Shown here in pieces: positions 9,891-18,428 of a stretch of 64,000 bases of DNA. Source of the DNA: Bradyrhizobium sp. URHD0069. GTDB taxonomy: Bacteria; Pseudomonadota; Alphaproteobacteria; Rhizobiales; Xanthobacteraceae. The DNA lies in the NCBI RefSeq assembly GCF_000701345.1, contig NZ_JNIJ01000016.1:62001-126000 (forward strand), read 5' to 3'. The position numbers and the translations under genes were made by a program. The notes beneath the pieces were generated by a model. That model saw only the letters and a program-made list of their open reading frames with translations. It was not told the origin of the DNA and did no database searches. Within the stretch, counting starts at the first letter, position 1, and each line of letters begins with the position of its first letter.

Positions 9891-10871
9891 TCACCGGAAC
9901 CGATCGGCGCGATCGAGAAAACCATTGACGTAGGTCTCGACCGCATCTTCCAGTGCCGTGAAGCCGCCGTTGTAGCCCGCGCTGCGCAAACGATCGACAT
10001 CGCCTTGGGTGAAGTACTGATAGCTGCCGCGGATTGCCTCGGGCATATCGATATATTGGAGATTCGGAGTCACGCCGAGCGCGGCATAGGCCGAGAGCAT
10101 CACATCCTTGAAGCTGCGCGCCTTGCCGGTTCCGACGTTGAAAATGCCGCTGACCGACGGCGTCGCCAACAGCCACATCATCACCCGCACAACGTCGTCA
10201 ACATAGACGAAATCGCGCCGCTGGTCGCCGTCGGCAATGCCCTCGCGATGCGACCTGAACAGCTGTACGGGACGGCCGGCCTTGATGTCGTCGAAGCGCC
10301 GCGCCAGCACGCTCATCATCGGGCCCTTGTGATATTCATTGGGGCCAAACACGTTGAAGAATTTCAGGCCGGCCCATTGCGGCGGCAGCTTCTCGCCCTT
10401 GGCCGCGCGTCCAGCGACCGCCATATCGAACAGATGCTTGCTCCAGCCATACAGATTCATCGGCCGCAGGGTTTTTAGCGCCGCCACCGACTGGTCGTCG
10501 CGAAACCCCTGCGCGCCGTCGCCATAGGTCGATGCCGAGGAGGCGTAAATGAACGGCACCGCATTGGCCGTGCACCAGTCGAGCAACCGCATCGACAGCC
10601 GGAAATTGGTCTCGATCACGAGATCGCCGTCGGTTGTGGTCGTCTCCGAGATCGCGCCGAGATGGATGATGGCGTCGAGCCGACGGCCTTTCAGCCATTC
10701 CAGCAAATCCGCCGGCGGCACGATATCCGCAAGCCGGCGCTTGGCGAGATTGCGCCATTTGCCGTCATGGCCGAGCACATCGCAAACCGCCACGTCGGTG
10801 CCGCCCGCGTCATTCAACGCGGCCACGAGGTTCGATCCGATAAAACCGGCGCCACCGGTCACCAGCAACAT
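9891..10871 (-). CDS. hldD: ADP-L-glycero-D-manno-heptose 6-epimerase
   Basis: Last step of ADP-heptose synthesis: epimerises ADP-D,D-heptose to ADP-L,D-heptose for the LPS inner core. An SDR protein of 326 residues starting MLLVTGGAGFIGSN, with the Rossmann glycines at residues 6-12, SSASTYG, the catalytic YGWSK and the HldD-typical FNVFGPNEYHKG. The open frame extends about 109 codons upstream of ATG 10871, but that part is unlike any epimerase N-terminus, so the internal ATG is taken. It is first of the hldD-hldE-ligase series and divergent from the heptosyltransferase gene. The 163-bp gap between them should contain both promoters. Confidence 0.95.
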   Translation of the reverse strand: MLLVTGGAGFIGSNLVAALNDAGGTDVAVCDVLGHDGKWRNLAKRRLADIVPPADLLEWLKGRRLDAIIHLGAISETTTTDGDLVIETNFRLSMRLLDWCTANAVPFIYASSASTYGDGAQGFRDDQSVAALKTLRPMNLYGWSKHLFDMAVAGRAAKGEKLPPQWAGLKFFNVFGPNEYHKGPMMSVLARRFDDIKAGRPVQLFRSHREGIADGDQRRDFVYVDDVVRVMMWLLATPSVSGIFNVGTGKARSFKDVMLSAYAALGVTPNLQYIDMPEAIRGSYQYFTQGDVDRLRSAGYNGGFTALEDAVETYVNGFLDRADRFR

Positions 10872-11034
10872 TCCGTACCCTGCCCTGATTTGTAGAATGC
10901 CAGCTTTGCCCCAGTCCCGCCCGGCAGGCAACTTGAGTAATCCGACCTGGTGAGACTGAGGCGGTTCGACTTTACCCCGCCACGAGGAGCAGTTACCGAC
11001 AGATGGAATCAGGCGAAGGCAGATCGTCCAAGAA

Positions 11035-12105
11035 ATGAATGCTAATTCGGACCATATGGTGAAGGCTGAGAACCCGGACGACACCCGTCCGATTCTCATC
11101 GTTCCATATATGTGGATTGGCGACTTCGTGCGTGGCCATACCGTTGTGCGGGTCCTCAAACAGCGATGGCCGAACCGGCCCGTTGATCTGCTCACCACCT
11201 CACTGTGTGCTCCGCTGGTCGACTATATGCCCGGTGTCCGCGCCGGCATTGCCTGGGACCTGCCGCGCAGCCGCCTTGCGGTGGCCAGGCAATGGGGCTT
11301 GGCGGCAAAGCTCCGGGCTCGGAACTACGCAACCGCCCTCGTCCTGCCCCGCACCTGGAAATCGGCGATTGCCCCTGCGCTGGCCGGTATTCCGGAACGG
11401 GTAGGTTTCGTTGGCGAAGCCAGGTTAGGACTAATCAACCGATGGCGCTGGGGCGAGAAGGCCCTGCCCCGCTTCATCGACAAGAATGCCGCGCTGGCGC
11501 TGCCGGATGGGGCCCCGCTGCCGCCGGAATGGCCGGCGCCGCAACTGAATGTTTCCGCCGAGGAAGCCGATCGCTGGCGGAAAGCCAACGGGCTGGGCAC
11601 GGGTCGCGCCGTGGCGCTGGCACCGGGATCGGTCGGCGCATCCAAGCGCTGGACCTATTATCCGGAGGCCGCGCGCCTGCTTGCGCAACGAGGCCTGGAT
11701 GTTTGGGTGGTTGGCGGGCCCGGCGAAAAGGCGCTTGCCACGGAGATCGTCGCCGCAGGCGGACCGCGCGTCCGCGACCTCACCGGTACTGACCTGCGCA
11801 ATGGCATTCTGGCGATGGCAGCGGCCGATGTCGCGATCTCCAACGATTCCGGGTTGATGCACATCGCCGCCGCGCTGGGCACGCCGACCATGGGCATTTT
11901 CGGCCCCACCAGCCCCTATCACTGGGCGCCGCTGAACGGACTTGCGGCAACGGTTCAGACCAAAACCGTGGTGCCGTGCCAGCCCTGCCACCGCCCGGTC
12001 TGCACCATGAACGATCATCGCTGCATGCGGGACATTCCCGCATCCGACGTGATGACGATCGCCGAGCGCATACTGGCTGATGCGGGGGCACGCATTGCGC
12101 ACTAA
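11035..12105 (+). CDS. waaF: LPS heptosyltransferase II (glycosyltransferase family 9)
   Basis: Transfers L,D-heptose from ADP-heptose to the growing LPS inner core on the cytoplasmic face of the inner membrane. The 356-residue protein has the GT9 start ILIVPYMWIGDFVRGHTVVRVL (aspartate in place of the common GDM pattern). Downstream come APGSVGASKRWTYY, a GGPGEKALA loop, the late SNDSGLMHIAAALGTPTMGIFGPTSP donor-site region split here as SNDSGLMHIAA and IFGPTSP, and cysteines in a CQPCHRPVC pattern. A second in-frame ATG at 11056 is possible. It is followed by gmhA and gmhB on the same strand. The family is sure; the second versus first heptose position is judged from the ending and length. 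Confidence 0.88.
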   Translation: MNANSDHMVKAENPDDTRPILIVPYMWIGDFVRGHTVVRVLKQRWPNRPVDLLTTSLCAPLVDYMPGVRAGIAWDLPRSRLAVARQWGLAAKLRARNYATALVLPRTWKSAIAPALAGIPERVGFVGEARLGLINRWRWGEKALPRFIDKNAALALPDGAPLPPEWPAPQLNVSAEEADRWRKANGLGTGRAVALAPGSVGASKRWTYYPEAARLLAQRGLDVWVVGGPGEKALATEIVAAGGPRVRDLTGTDLRNGILAMAAADVAISNDSGLMHIAAALGTPTMGIFGPTSPYHWAPLNGLAATVQTKTVVPCQPCHRPVCTMNDHRCMRDIPASDVMTIAERILADAGARIAH

Positions 12106-12174
12106 CGTCGCGAGCTTGCGCAGCCGCGATGCGATCATTACCAAAGATGCGAACTGCAACCCTGACGGTGCGTC

Positions 12175-12777
12175 TTGAGCCAAACTTTGAAAGACCCGAT
12201 CGCCGCTCACCTTGAACAATCGCTCGCAGCACTTCAGCGAGTGACGCAGGATGCGGCGTTGCTCGCCGCCGCGCGCAAGATCGCGGCTGTTATTATCGCG
12301 GCGCTGCGCTCAGGTAACAAGCTCCTGATCATCGGCAATGGCGGCAGCGCCGCCGACGCCCAGCATATCGCTGCGGAAATCATCGGCCGCTACAAACAGG
12401 ACCGCTCCGGCTACGCCGCGATGGCACTGACCACCGACACCTCGGCGCTGACGGCGATCGCCAACGATTACGGCTTCGAACAGGTGTTCGCGCGGCAGGT
12501 TGAAGGTCTCGGTCAACGCGGCGACGTGCTGCTGGCGCTATCCACCTCGGGACGTTCGCCGAACATTCTGGCGGCGTTGCGCATCGCCAGAGACCGCGGA
12601 CTTGTCACCATCGGCTTCACCGGCAGCAAGGGCGAATCACTCGGCTCCCTCTGCGATCATCTGTTGGTATCGCCCAGCGAGGACACCCCCGTGGTCCAGC
12701 AGATTCACCTCACTATTGCTCACGGGGTCTGCGACGAGATCGAGCAGACCATGATGCGCGAAGCCGCGAAAAAATGA
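12175..12777 (+). CDS. gmhA: Phosphoheptose isomerase (sedoheptulose 7-phosphate isomerase)
   Basis: First step of ADP-heptose synthesis: sedoheptulose 7-phosphate to D-glycero-D-manno-heptose 7-phosphate. The SIS-domain protein of 200 residues has GNGGSAADAQHIAAEIIGR from residue 54 (His 64 is a zinc/active-site residue in this family) and STSGRSPN near 122-129. No in-frame ATG or GTG exists upstream of the conserved core, so the TTG at 12175 is the likely start; later ATG codons would cut into the fold. It ends by overlapping the gmhB start in ATGA, so the two are translationally coupled. Confidence 0.93.
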   Translation: MSQTLKDPIAAHLEQSLAALQRVTQDAALLAAARKIAAVIIAALRSGNKLLIIGNGGSAADAQHIAAEIIGRYKQDRSGYAAMALTTDTSALTAIANDYGFEQVFARQVEGLGQRGDVLLALSTSGRSPNILAALRIARDRGLVTIGFTGSKGESLGSLCDHLLVSPSEDTPVVQQIHLTIAHGVCDEIEQTMMREAAKK

Positions 12778-13316
12778 GCGGCATCGACTCCGCCCACTCT
12801 GCGTCCCGGCCCGCCGCCTTCCTCGACCGCGACGGCGTCGTCAACCACGACGACGGCTATATGGGCACGCAGGAGCGGATCCGCTGGATGCCGAATGCAG
12901 CGAAGGCAATCCGCCGCCTCAACGATGCCGGCTATTTCGTGTTCTTCTTCACCAATCAATCGGGCGTGGCGCGCGGCTTCTTTACCGAGGACGAACTCAA
13001 CACGCTGCACCACTGGATGCTCGCTGAACTCGCCGCGCAAGGCGCGCGAATCGACGACATCCGTTATTGTCCGCATCATCCCGATGGATCGGTGGCCGGT
13101 TATCTCGAAGACCACCACTGGCGAAAGCCGAAGCCCGGCATGATCCTCGATCTGATGGAGCATTGGCCGGTGCGGCGCGAAGGCAGTTTTGTCATTGGCG
13201 ACCGCCCGACAGATATCGAGGCGGCGGAAGCCGTGGGGCTGCCAGGCTTTCTGTTCGCAGGCGGCGACCTCGATGCGTTTGTTGCGAACGTAATAACTCA
13301 GACCAACGCGCGATAA
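12774..13316 (+). CDS. gmhB: D-glycero-D-manno-heptose 1,7-bisphosphate 7-phosphatase
   Basis: A HAD-superfamily phosphatase of 180 residues that removes the 7-phosphate between the two HldE reactions. The HAD motif I nucleophile is in FLDRDGVVN (Asp 18, Asp 20), motif II in FFTNQSGVARG, then KPKPGM and motif IV IGDRPTDIEAA. A cysteine/histidine cluster CPHHPDG is where the GmhB zinc loop normally lies, although only one Cys is present and the usual second Cys-X-Cys pair is not obvious. Coupled to gmhA by a 4-bp overlap. It overlaps the convergent glycosyltransferase 3' end by 19 bp. Confidence 0.93.
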   Translation: MSGIDSAHSASRPAAFLDRDGVVNHDDGYMGTQERIRWMPNAAKAIRRLNDAGYFVFFFTNQSGVARGFFTEDELNTLHHWMLAELAAQGARIDDIRYCPHHPDGSVAGYLEDHHWRKPKPGMILDLMEHWPVRREGSFVIGDRPTDIEAAEAVGLPGFLFAGGDLDAFVANVITQTNAR

Positions 13317-14344
13317 ATTTCGGCGATGCGGCTTGCTTCCGCGTTGAGGCTGAATTTCGCCAGCACCCGCGTCTGCGCGCGTACACCCATCGCTATCGCC
13401 AGAGCCGGATCGCGCATCAGCGGCTCAAGTGCGGCGACAAGCGCATCAACGTCGCCGGGCGGCGTCAGCACGCCGGTCACGCCATCCTCGACCGCCAGTT
13501 CGGCAGCGCCGGCGCGCGACGCCACCACCGCCGCACCCACCGACATCGCCTCGATCAGCGTCAGACCGAAACCTTCGTTGCGCGAGGTGAAGGCATAAAT
13601 TGTCAGCCGCTGGTACCAGCGCTGCACTTCCTCGATCGGCAGCTCGCCGGTGATGACGATGCGCGATTGCAGGCCGGCGGCCTCGATCCGCCTTTTCAGA
13701 TCGTTGGCAAACGCGGTCTGCTCAGGCGTGATCGCACCGACGATAACAGCGGTAAACTCAGGATGGCGCGGCAGCAGCCGGCACATCGCCTCCACGAACA
13801 CGTCGCTGCCTTTTTGCGCGCGCACCCGGCCGAAGCAGCCGATCGCGTAGCGGCCCGGCAAGCCGGATTGAGCGAATGCCGCCGCACGATCGGCCGAGGG
13901 TGCGTAGAGGTTGGTGTCGACACCATGCGGAATGACCGTGGCAACCCGCTTGAGAAATGACGCCGAGATGTCGTTGGTGGCGATGATCGCATCCATCCGG
14001 TTGATCAGCCACCGCGTGATCCAGGTGTGATGCCGCTGCGCCGCGGACGTGAACACAAGCTTCAGCGGCCAGCCGAGCGATCGCAACAGCACTCCAACAA
14101 TCATCTCATTGTTACGCCGCGCGTGCCAGATCAGCGGCGTGCGGCGGCGCCATATCTTCGCAATATCCGCGACGCCGATCCGCGCAATGCCGTCTGGCGC
14201 ATCCGGACCGAGCCATTTCGCGCGGAACATTTTCGCGAGTTTCGGCGCAACCATGCGGTTGGTCGCGGTGACGCCCGAATAGCGCTTGTGCAGATTCGGC
14301 ACGATCACCTGTAGATTGTCGGCGGAATTGTTCTCGATCGCCAC
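13298..14344 (-). CDS. Family 4 glycosyltransferase (LPS core type)
   Basis: A GT-B glycosyltransferase of about 348 residues, likely an LPS core or O-antigen sugar transferase acting in the cytoplasm. Early parts include VTATNRMVAP and a segment on moving through LNRMDAIIATN-like recognition (INRMDAIIATND). The C-terminal half contains VIPHGVDTNLY, GRVRAQKGSDVFVEA and the GT4 donor motif FTSRNEGFGLTLIEAMSVG, with the two glutamates of EX7E. GTG at 14344 is chosen because GGAG stands 6 nt upstream; the frame stays open to 14488 but no good ribosome site is seen for ATG 14380. Divergent from galE. The substrate is unknown. Confidence 0.87.
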   Translation of the reverse strand: MAIENNSADNLQVIVPNLHKRYSGVTATNRMVAPKLAKMFRAKWLGPDAPDGIARIGVADIAKIWRRRTPLIWHARRNNEMIVGVLLRSLGWPLKLVFTSAAQRHHTWITRWLINRMDAIIATNDISASFLKRVATVIPHGVDTNLYAPSADRAAAFAQSGLPGRYAIGCFGRVRAQKGSDVFVEAMCRLLPRHPEFTAVIVGAITPEQTAFANDLKRRIEAAGLQSRIVITGELPIEEVQRWYQRLTIYAFTSRNEGFGLTLIEAMSVGAAVVASRAGAAELAVEDGVTGVLTPPGDVDALVAALEPLMRDPALAIAMGVRAQTRVLAKFSLNAEASRIAEIYRALV

Positions 14345-14471
14345 GTCAGGCTCCGTTTCGCGCCTTCCTATACGCAACATTAAGCATAGTGGCCAGTTGG
14401 GTTGCGCCGGAACCCACTTTTCACCGCGCTCCGGATAGCATCGCCCGGTTAATCGGGAGATGGGTGAGCTC

Positions 14472-15485
14472 ATGACTGTGCTTCTCACCGGCGGCGCCGG
14501 CTATATCGGAAGTCACATGGTTCATGCGCTGGTGGAAGCCGGCGAAAGGGTTGTCGTTATCGACAACCTGTCCACCGGCTTTTCCGCATTCCTGCCCGAG
14601 GGCGTTCCGCTGTTCATCGGCGATGCCGCGGATGAAAATCTGGTCGAGGGCGTCATCACCGCGCACGGCGTGGAAAGCATCATTCATTTTGCCGGTTCGG
14701 TGGTGGTGCCGGATTCGATGCGCGATCCGCTCGCCTATTACCGCAACAATACCATGACGACGCGCAGCCTCTTGAATGCGGCAGTGAAATGCGGCGTCGG
14801 CCGCTTCATCTTCTCATCGACCGCGGCAGTGTACGGCAATCCGGATCAGGTGCCGGTTTCCGAACATGCACTGACGCGGCCACTGTCGCCTTACGGCTCC
14901 TCGAAGCTGATGACCGAAATCATGTTGCATGACGTCGCCTCCGCGCACGGCATGAACTATGTCGTGCTGCGCTACTTCAATGTCGCGGGCGCCGATCCGC
15001 TGGCGCGCATTGGGTTAGCGACGGTCGGCGCGACCCATCTTGTGAAAATCGCGGTCGAGGCGGCGACCGGGCAGCGTGCGAAGATCGATGTGTTCGGAAC
15101 CGACTATCCGACACCGGACGGAAGCTGCATTCGGGATTTCATTCACGTCAGCGATCTGGCACAGGCGCATCGCGCGGCACTGTCCTATCTGCGTGGCAAC
15201 GGCGGCTCGGTGACGCTGAATTGCGGTTACGGCCGTGGCTACTCCGTGCTCGAAACCATCGAGGCGGTGCGGCGGGTTTCGGGGCGCACTTTTGCGGTTC
15301 AATATGCGCCGCGCAGGCCCGGCGATATCATGACCATGGTCGCGGACACCAGCCGCATCCGCACCACGCTGGACTGGGCGCCGCAATATGATGATCTCGA
15401 GACGATCGTCGCCCATGCGCTGGCGTGGGAAGAGAAATTGTTCCGCGAGCGTCAAGACGAGATGCCCCACGCGGCGTCGGCCTAA
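14472..15485 (+). CDS. galE: UDP-glucose 4-epimerase
   Basis: Interconverts UDP-glucose and UDP-galactose for surface glycans. The 337-residue SDR protein has TGGAGYIGSHM at residues 6-16, SSTAAVYG near 115-122, the catalytic YGSSK at 141-145 and the GalE-typical RYFNVAGADP. ATG 14472 is taken (GGTGAG just upstream); ATG 14460 would add four residues. It stands alone, divergent from the GT4 gene and about 115 bp before the MsbA-like gene. The C-terminal region FGTDYPTPDGSCIRDFIHV matches the standard GalE pattern. Confidence 0.93.
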   Translation: MTVLLTGGAGYIGSHMVHALVEAGERVVVIDNLSTGFSAFLPEGVPLFIGDAADENLVEGVITAHGVESIIHFAGSVVVPDSMRDPLAYYRNNTMTTRSLLNAAVKCGVGRFIFSSTAAVYGNPDQVPVSEHALTRPLSPYGSSKLMTEIMLHDVASAHGMNYVVLRYFNVAGADPLARIGLATVGATHLVKIAVEAATGQRAKIDVFGTDYPTPDGSCIRDFIHVSDLAQAHRAALSYLRGNGGSVTLNCGYGRGYSVLETIEAVRRVSGRTFAVQYAPRRPGDIMTMVADTSRIRTTLDWAPQYDDLETIVAHALAWEEKLFRERQDEMPHAASA

Positions 15486-15602
15486 ATCTCGGGCGACGCA
15501 AGGCCTGATTTGGCTTGAAAAACCCCGACATAGCGGGCAAGGAGTCGTTTCGCAGCAGCCCTGACGCGCGGGCGGTACGCCGGCGCTGTCGATGGAACGC
15601 GG

Positions 15603-17411
15603 ATGACCGAATTTCCAAGAAAAATTACTGACGATCCCTACGGTGCGGCGATCCTGATTCGCCGTCTGATCACGGAGCAGGGAGCCGCCCATTGGCGGCG
15701 CTATCTGCTCGCGTTCACGCTGATGGGGGTCTCGGCAGCCGCGACCGCCGGCTCGGCCTATATCCTCGGCCAGGTTATCAATCAGGCCTATGTCGACAAG
15801 AACGTCCACGGCATCGCGGTTCTGTCGGGGGTCACCGTCCTGATCTTTATGCTCAAGGGTGCGGCGACCTACGGTCACCAGGTGATCCTGTCGAAGATCA
15901 GCAACGCGATCCTCGCCAACAACCAGCGCCGGCTGTTCGCCAAACTGATGAGCGAAAGCGTCGCTTTCTTCTCGGAACGGCACTCGTCCGAATTTCTGGC
16001 GCGCCTGACATCGGGCGCGAATTCCGTCACCCAGGTTCTCAGCCTCTTGATCAACGCACTCGGGCGCGACCTGTTGCTGCTGATCGGGCTTGTTGCCGTC
16101 ATGGTGACCCAGGATCCGTATATGGCGCTGCTCGGCTTCCTGGTGGCGCCGCCGGCCATGCTGGTGCTGCGCAAGCTGGTGAAGCGGATCAAGGGCCTCG
16201 CGCACAACCAGTTCACAGGCACCGCCGACATTCTTGAAACCATGCAGGAGTCACTGCAGGGCATTCGCACCGTCAAAGCGTTCACGCTCGAGCAAACCAT
16301 GCGCGAGCGGATCGACGCCAGCATCGCTGCGGTCGAGCGCAATGCCAACAAGATGGCGCGAGTTTCCAACCGTTCGAGCCCGCTGATGGAGACGCTGGGC
16401 GGTTTCGCGGTGGCCGGCGGACTGATGTATGGCGGCTACAGCGTCGTCGCGATGGGCGCGACGCCGGGTCAGTTCTTTTCGTTCCTGACCGCATTCCTGA
16501 TGGCTTACGAGCCCGCCAAGCGTCTGGCACGCCTCAACATCGAGCTCAACAGCAGCCTGGTCGGCGCGCGCATGCTGCTGGAAATCGTCGACAGCCCGGC
16601 CAGCGAGCCCGCCGATGACGACAAGCCGTCCTTGAAACTCGGCGATGCGCGGGTCGAATTGCGCGACGTGAGCTTCGCCTACCGTCCGAACGAGCCGGTA
16701 CTCAACCGCATGAGCTTTGTCGCTGAGCCCGGCAAGGTCACCGCGCTGGTCGGCCCTTCCGGCGGCGGCAAATCGACGGTGCTGGCGCTGCTGCTGCGAT
16801 TTTATGAGGCGACCGGCGGCGACATTCTGATCGACGGACAGTCGATTTCCGCGGTGTCACGAAAATCGCTTCGCCAGCAGACCGCCTATGTCGGGCAGGA
16901 CGTCTATCTGTTCCGCGACACCATCCGCGAGAACATCGCGTTCGGCAAGGTGGGCGCGACCGAAGCCGAAATAGCGGCCGCCGCAAAGGCGGCCTGCGCG
17001 CACGAATTCATCATGGGCTTTCCGCTCGGCTACGAAACCCCGGTCGGCGAGCACGGCACGCAATTGTCCGGCGGCCAGCGTCAGCGCATTGCGGTAGCGC
17101 GCGCGCTGGTGAAGAATGCCCCGATCATCCTGCTTGACGAAGCGACTGCGGCGCTCGATTCGGAATCGGAAAAGCAGGTGCAGGAAGCGATCGAACATCT
17201 CTGCCAGAACCGCACCACCATTGTCATTGCCCACCGCCTGCACACCATCATGCACGCCGATGCCATCCTCGTGGTCGAGGGCGGCGAGATCGTCGAGCGC
17301 GGGCGGCATGACGATCTGTTGCGCCGCGGCGGGCGCTATGCCTCGTTCTTCCGCCTGCAACACCGCGATGCCGGGCCCCTCACCCTGGCTCCGATCAGCG
17401 CAACCGCCTAA
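15603..17411 (+). CDS. MsbA-like ABC transporter, permease fused to ATPase
   Basis: A 602-residue half-transporter that probably flips lipid A-core or a related lipid across the inner membrane, working as a homodimer. The N-terminal exporter domain (about 35-320) has six membrane helices. The ATPase domain has Walker A GPSGGGKST at 384-392, Q-loop QTAYVGQDVYLFRD, signature LSGGQRQRIAVARAL, Walker B IILLDEAT and the H-loop IVIAHRLHT. All catalytic residues look intact. Its place after galE and the core genes supports an LPS role, although MsbA-like proteins may export other lipids. Confidence 0.85.
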   Translation: MTEFPRKITDDPYGAAILIRRLITEQGAAHWRRYLLAFTLMGVSAAATAGSAYILGQVINQAYVDKNVHGIAVLSGVTVLIFMLKGAATYGHQVILSKISNAILANNQRRLFAKLMSESVAFFSERHSSEFLARLTSGANSVTQVLSLLINALGRDLLLLIGLVAVMVTQDPYMALLGFLVAPPAMLVLRKLVKRIKGLAHNQFTGTADILETMQESLQGIRTVKAFTLEQTMRERIDASIAAVERNANKMARVSNRSSPLMETLGGFAVAGGLMYGGYSVVAMGATPGQFFSFLTAFLMAYEPAKRLARLNIELNSSLVGARMLLEIVDSPASEPADDDKPSLKLGDARVELRDVSFAYRPNEPVLNRMSFVAEPGKVTALVGPSGGGKSTVLALLLRFYEATGGDILIDGQSISAVSRKSLRQQTAYVGQDVYLFRDTIRENIAFGKVGATEAEIAAAAKAACAHEFIMGFPLGYETPVGEHGTQLSGGQRQRIAVARALVKNAPIILLDEATAALDSESEKQVQEAIEHLCQNRTTIVIAHRLHTIMHADAILVVEGGEIVERGRHDDLLRRGGRYASFFRLQHRDAGPLTLAPISATA

Positions 17412-17455
17412 AGCAACCCCCGAGTTTCCGCCCTTAAACCCGCCGAGACCTTTTC

Positions 17456-18157
17456 ATGAGCGCCACATCCTTTGTCATTCCCGCCCTTCCGCAAGCATCG
17501 ATCGCCGTCGCCGGCGACACCAAATCGTTTCCGGTTCGGCGCATCTGGTGCGTCGGGCGCAACTATCTCGAGCACATCCGAGAGATGGGAAATGACGAGC
17601 GCGCGCCGCCGTTCTTCTTCGCCAAGCACGCCGACATGATCGAGCCGGACGGAGCCACCATCCCCTACCCGCCGCTGACCAAGGATTTGCATCACGAGGT
17701 CGAACTAGTCGTGGCAATGAAGAGCGGCGGCCTCAACATTGCCGCCGACAAGGCGCTCGACCACGTCTATGGCTATGGCGTCGGCATCGACCTCACCCGC
17801 CGCGATCTGCAGCTGGCCGCGCGCAAGAAGGAACGGCCGTGGGAAGTCGGCAAATCGTTCGAACATTCCGCGCCCTGCGGCGCGCTGCAGCCGGCCTCCA
17901 AAATCGGCCATCCGGCCAAGGGAAAGATCTGGCTCTCGGTCAACGGCACCGAACGGCAGAAGGGCGACCTCACCGAGTTGATCTGGAGCGTACCCGAGAT
18001 CATCGCAAAGCTGTCGGAGCAGGTGACGCTCGGCGCCGGCGACATCATCATGACGGGGACACCGGCCGGCGTCGCGGCATTGTCACCTGGTGACAAAATC
18101 GAATGCGGGGTCGACGGCGTCGGCACCCTGAAGGTCACGATCGGCAAGCCGGCATAG
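17456..18157 (+). CDS. Fumarylacetoacetate hydrolase (FAH) family protein
   Basis: A cytoplasmic 233-residue FAH-family enzyme; members are acylpyruvate hydrolases, isomerases or decarboxylases of diketo acids. The family pattern is clear: VGRNYLEH near residue 36, the metal-binding glutamates in HHEVELVV near 80, YGVGIDLTRRD, GKSFEHSAPCG and the C-terminal GDIIMTGTPAGVA. It lies 44 bp after the MsbA-like gene on the same strand but has no obvious link to LPS, so it may be an independent metabolic gene that simply follows. The true substrate is unknown. Confidence 0.87.
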   Translation: MSATSFVIPALPQASIAVAGDTKSFPVRRIWCVGRNYLEHIREMGNDERAPPFFFAKHADMIEPDGATIPYPPLTKDLHHEVELVVAMKSGGLNIAADKALDHVYGYGVGIDLTRRDLQLAARKKERPWEVGKSFEHSAPCGALQPASKIGHPAKGKIWLSVNGTERQKGDLTELIWSVPEIIAKLSEQVTLGAGDIIMTGTPAGVAALSPGDKIECGVDGVGTLKVTIGKPA

Positions 18158-18168
18158 TTGCTCTCGCA

Positions 18169-18315
18169 CCCCGGACGCTGCGCAGGGCACGCGGGTCCGG
18201 TGCGCTACTGGGCCGGAGCCCCACCCGAATCAACTACAAACGGCTCCCGGCTCTGCGGAGCAGCCTACCGGACGATGCTTCGCATCGCCGGGAGAACGCG
18301 GCACCGCGTCCGGGA
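18169..18315. repeat. Dispersed palindromic repeat in the FAH-chemoreceptor gap
   Basis: The gap between the FAH-family gene and the chemoreceptor (18158-18428) contains an imperfect long palindrome. It begins CCCCGGACGC (18169-18178) and ends GCGTCCGGGA (18306-18315), with GC-rich inner inverted pieces such as GATGCTTCGCATC. A shorter relative lies near 29635-29663. This is the look of the intergenic palindromes common in Bradyrhizobium-type genomes. The chemoreceptor promoter should be in the remaining AT-richer part around 18330-18425. Confidence 0.6.
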
Positions 18316-18428
18316 CGCGCCGGCTATTTTGCGCACGTTTCAGTAGAACTGCGAAAAAATTCGCGGTCCGTTAACCATACGGACATTAAATGGGCGGACC
18401 CGCCACAATCCCCGCGCTGGAGCCGCCG

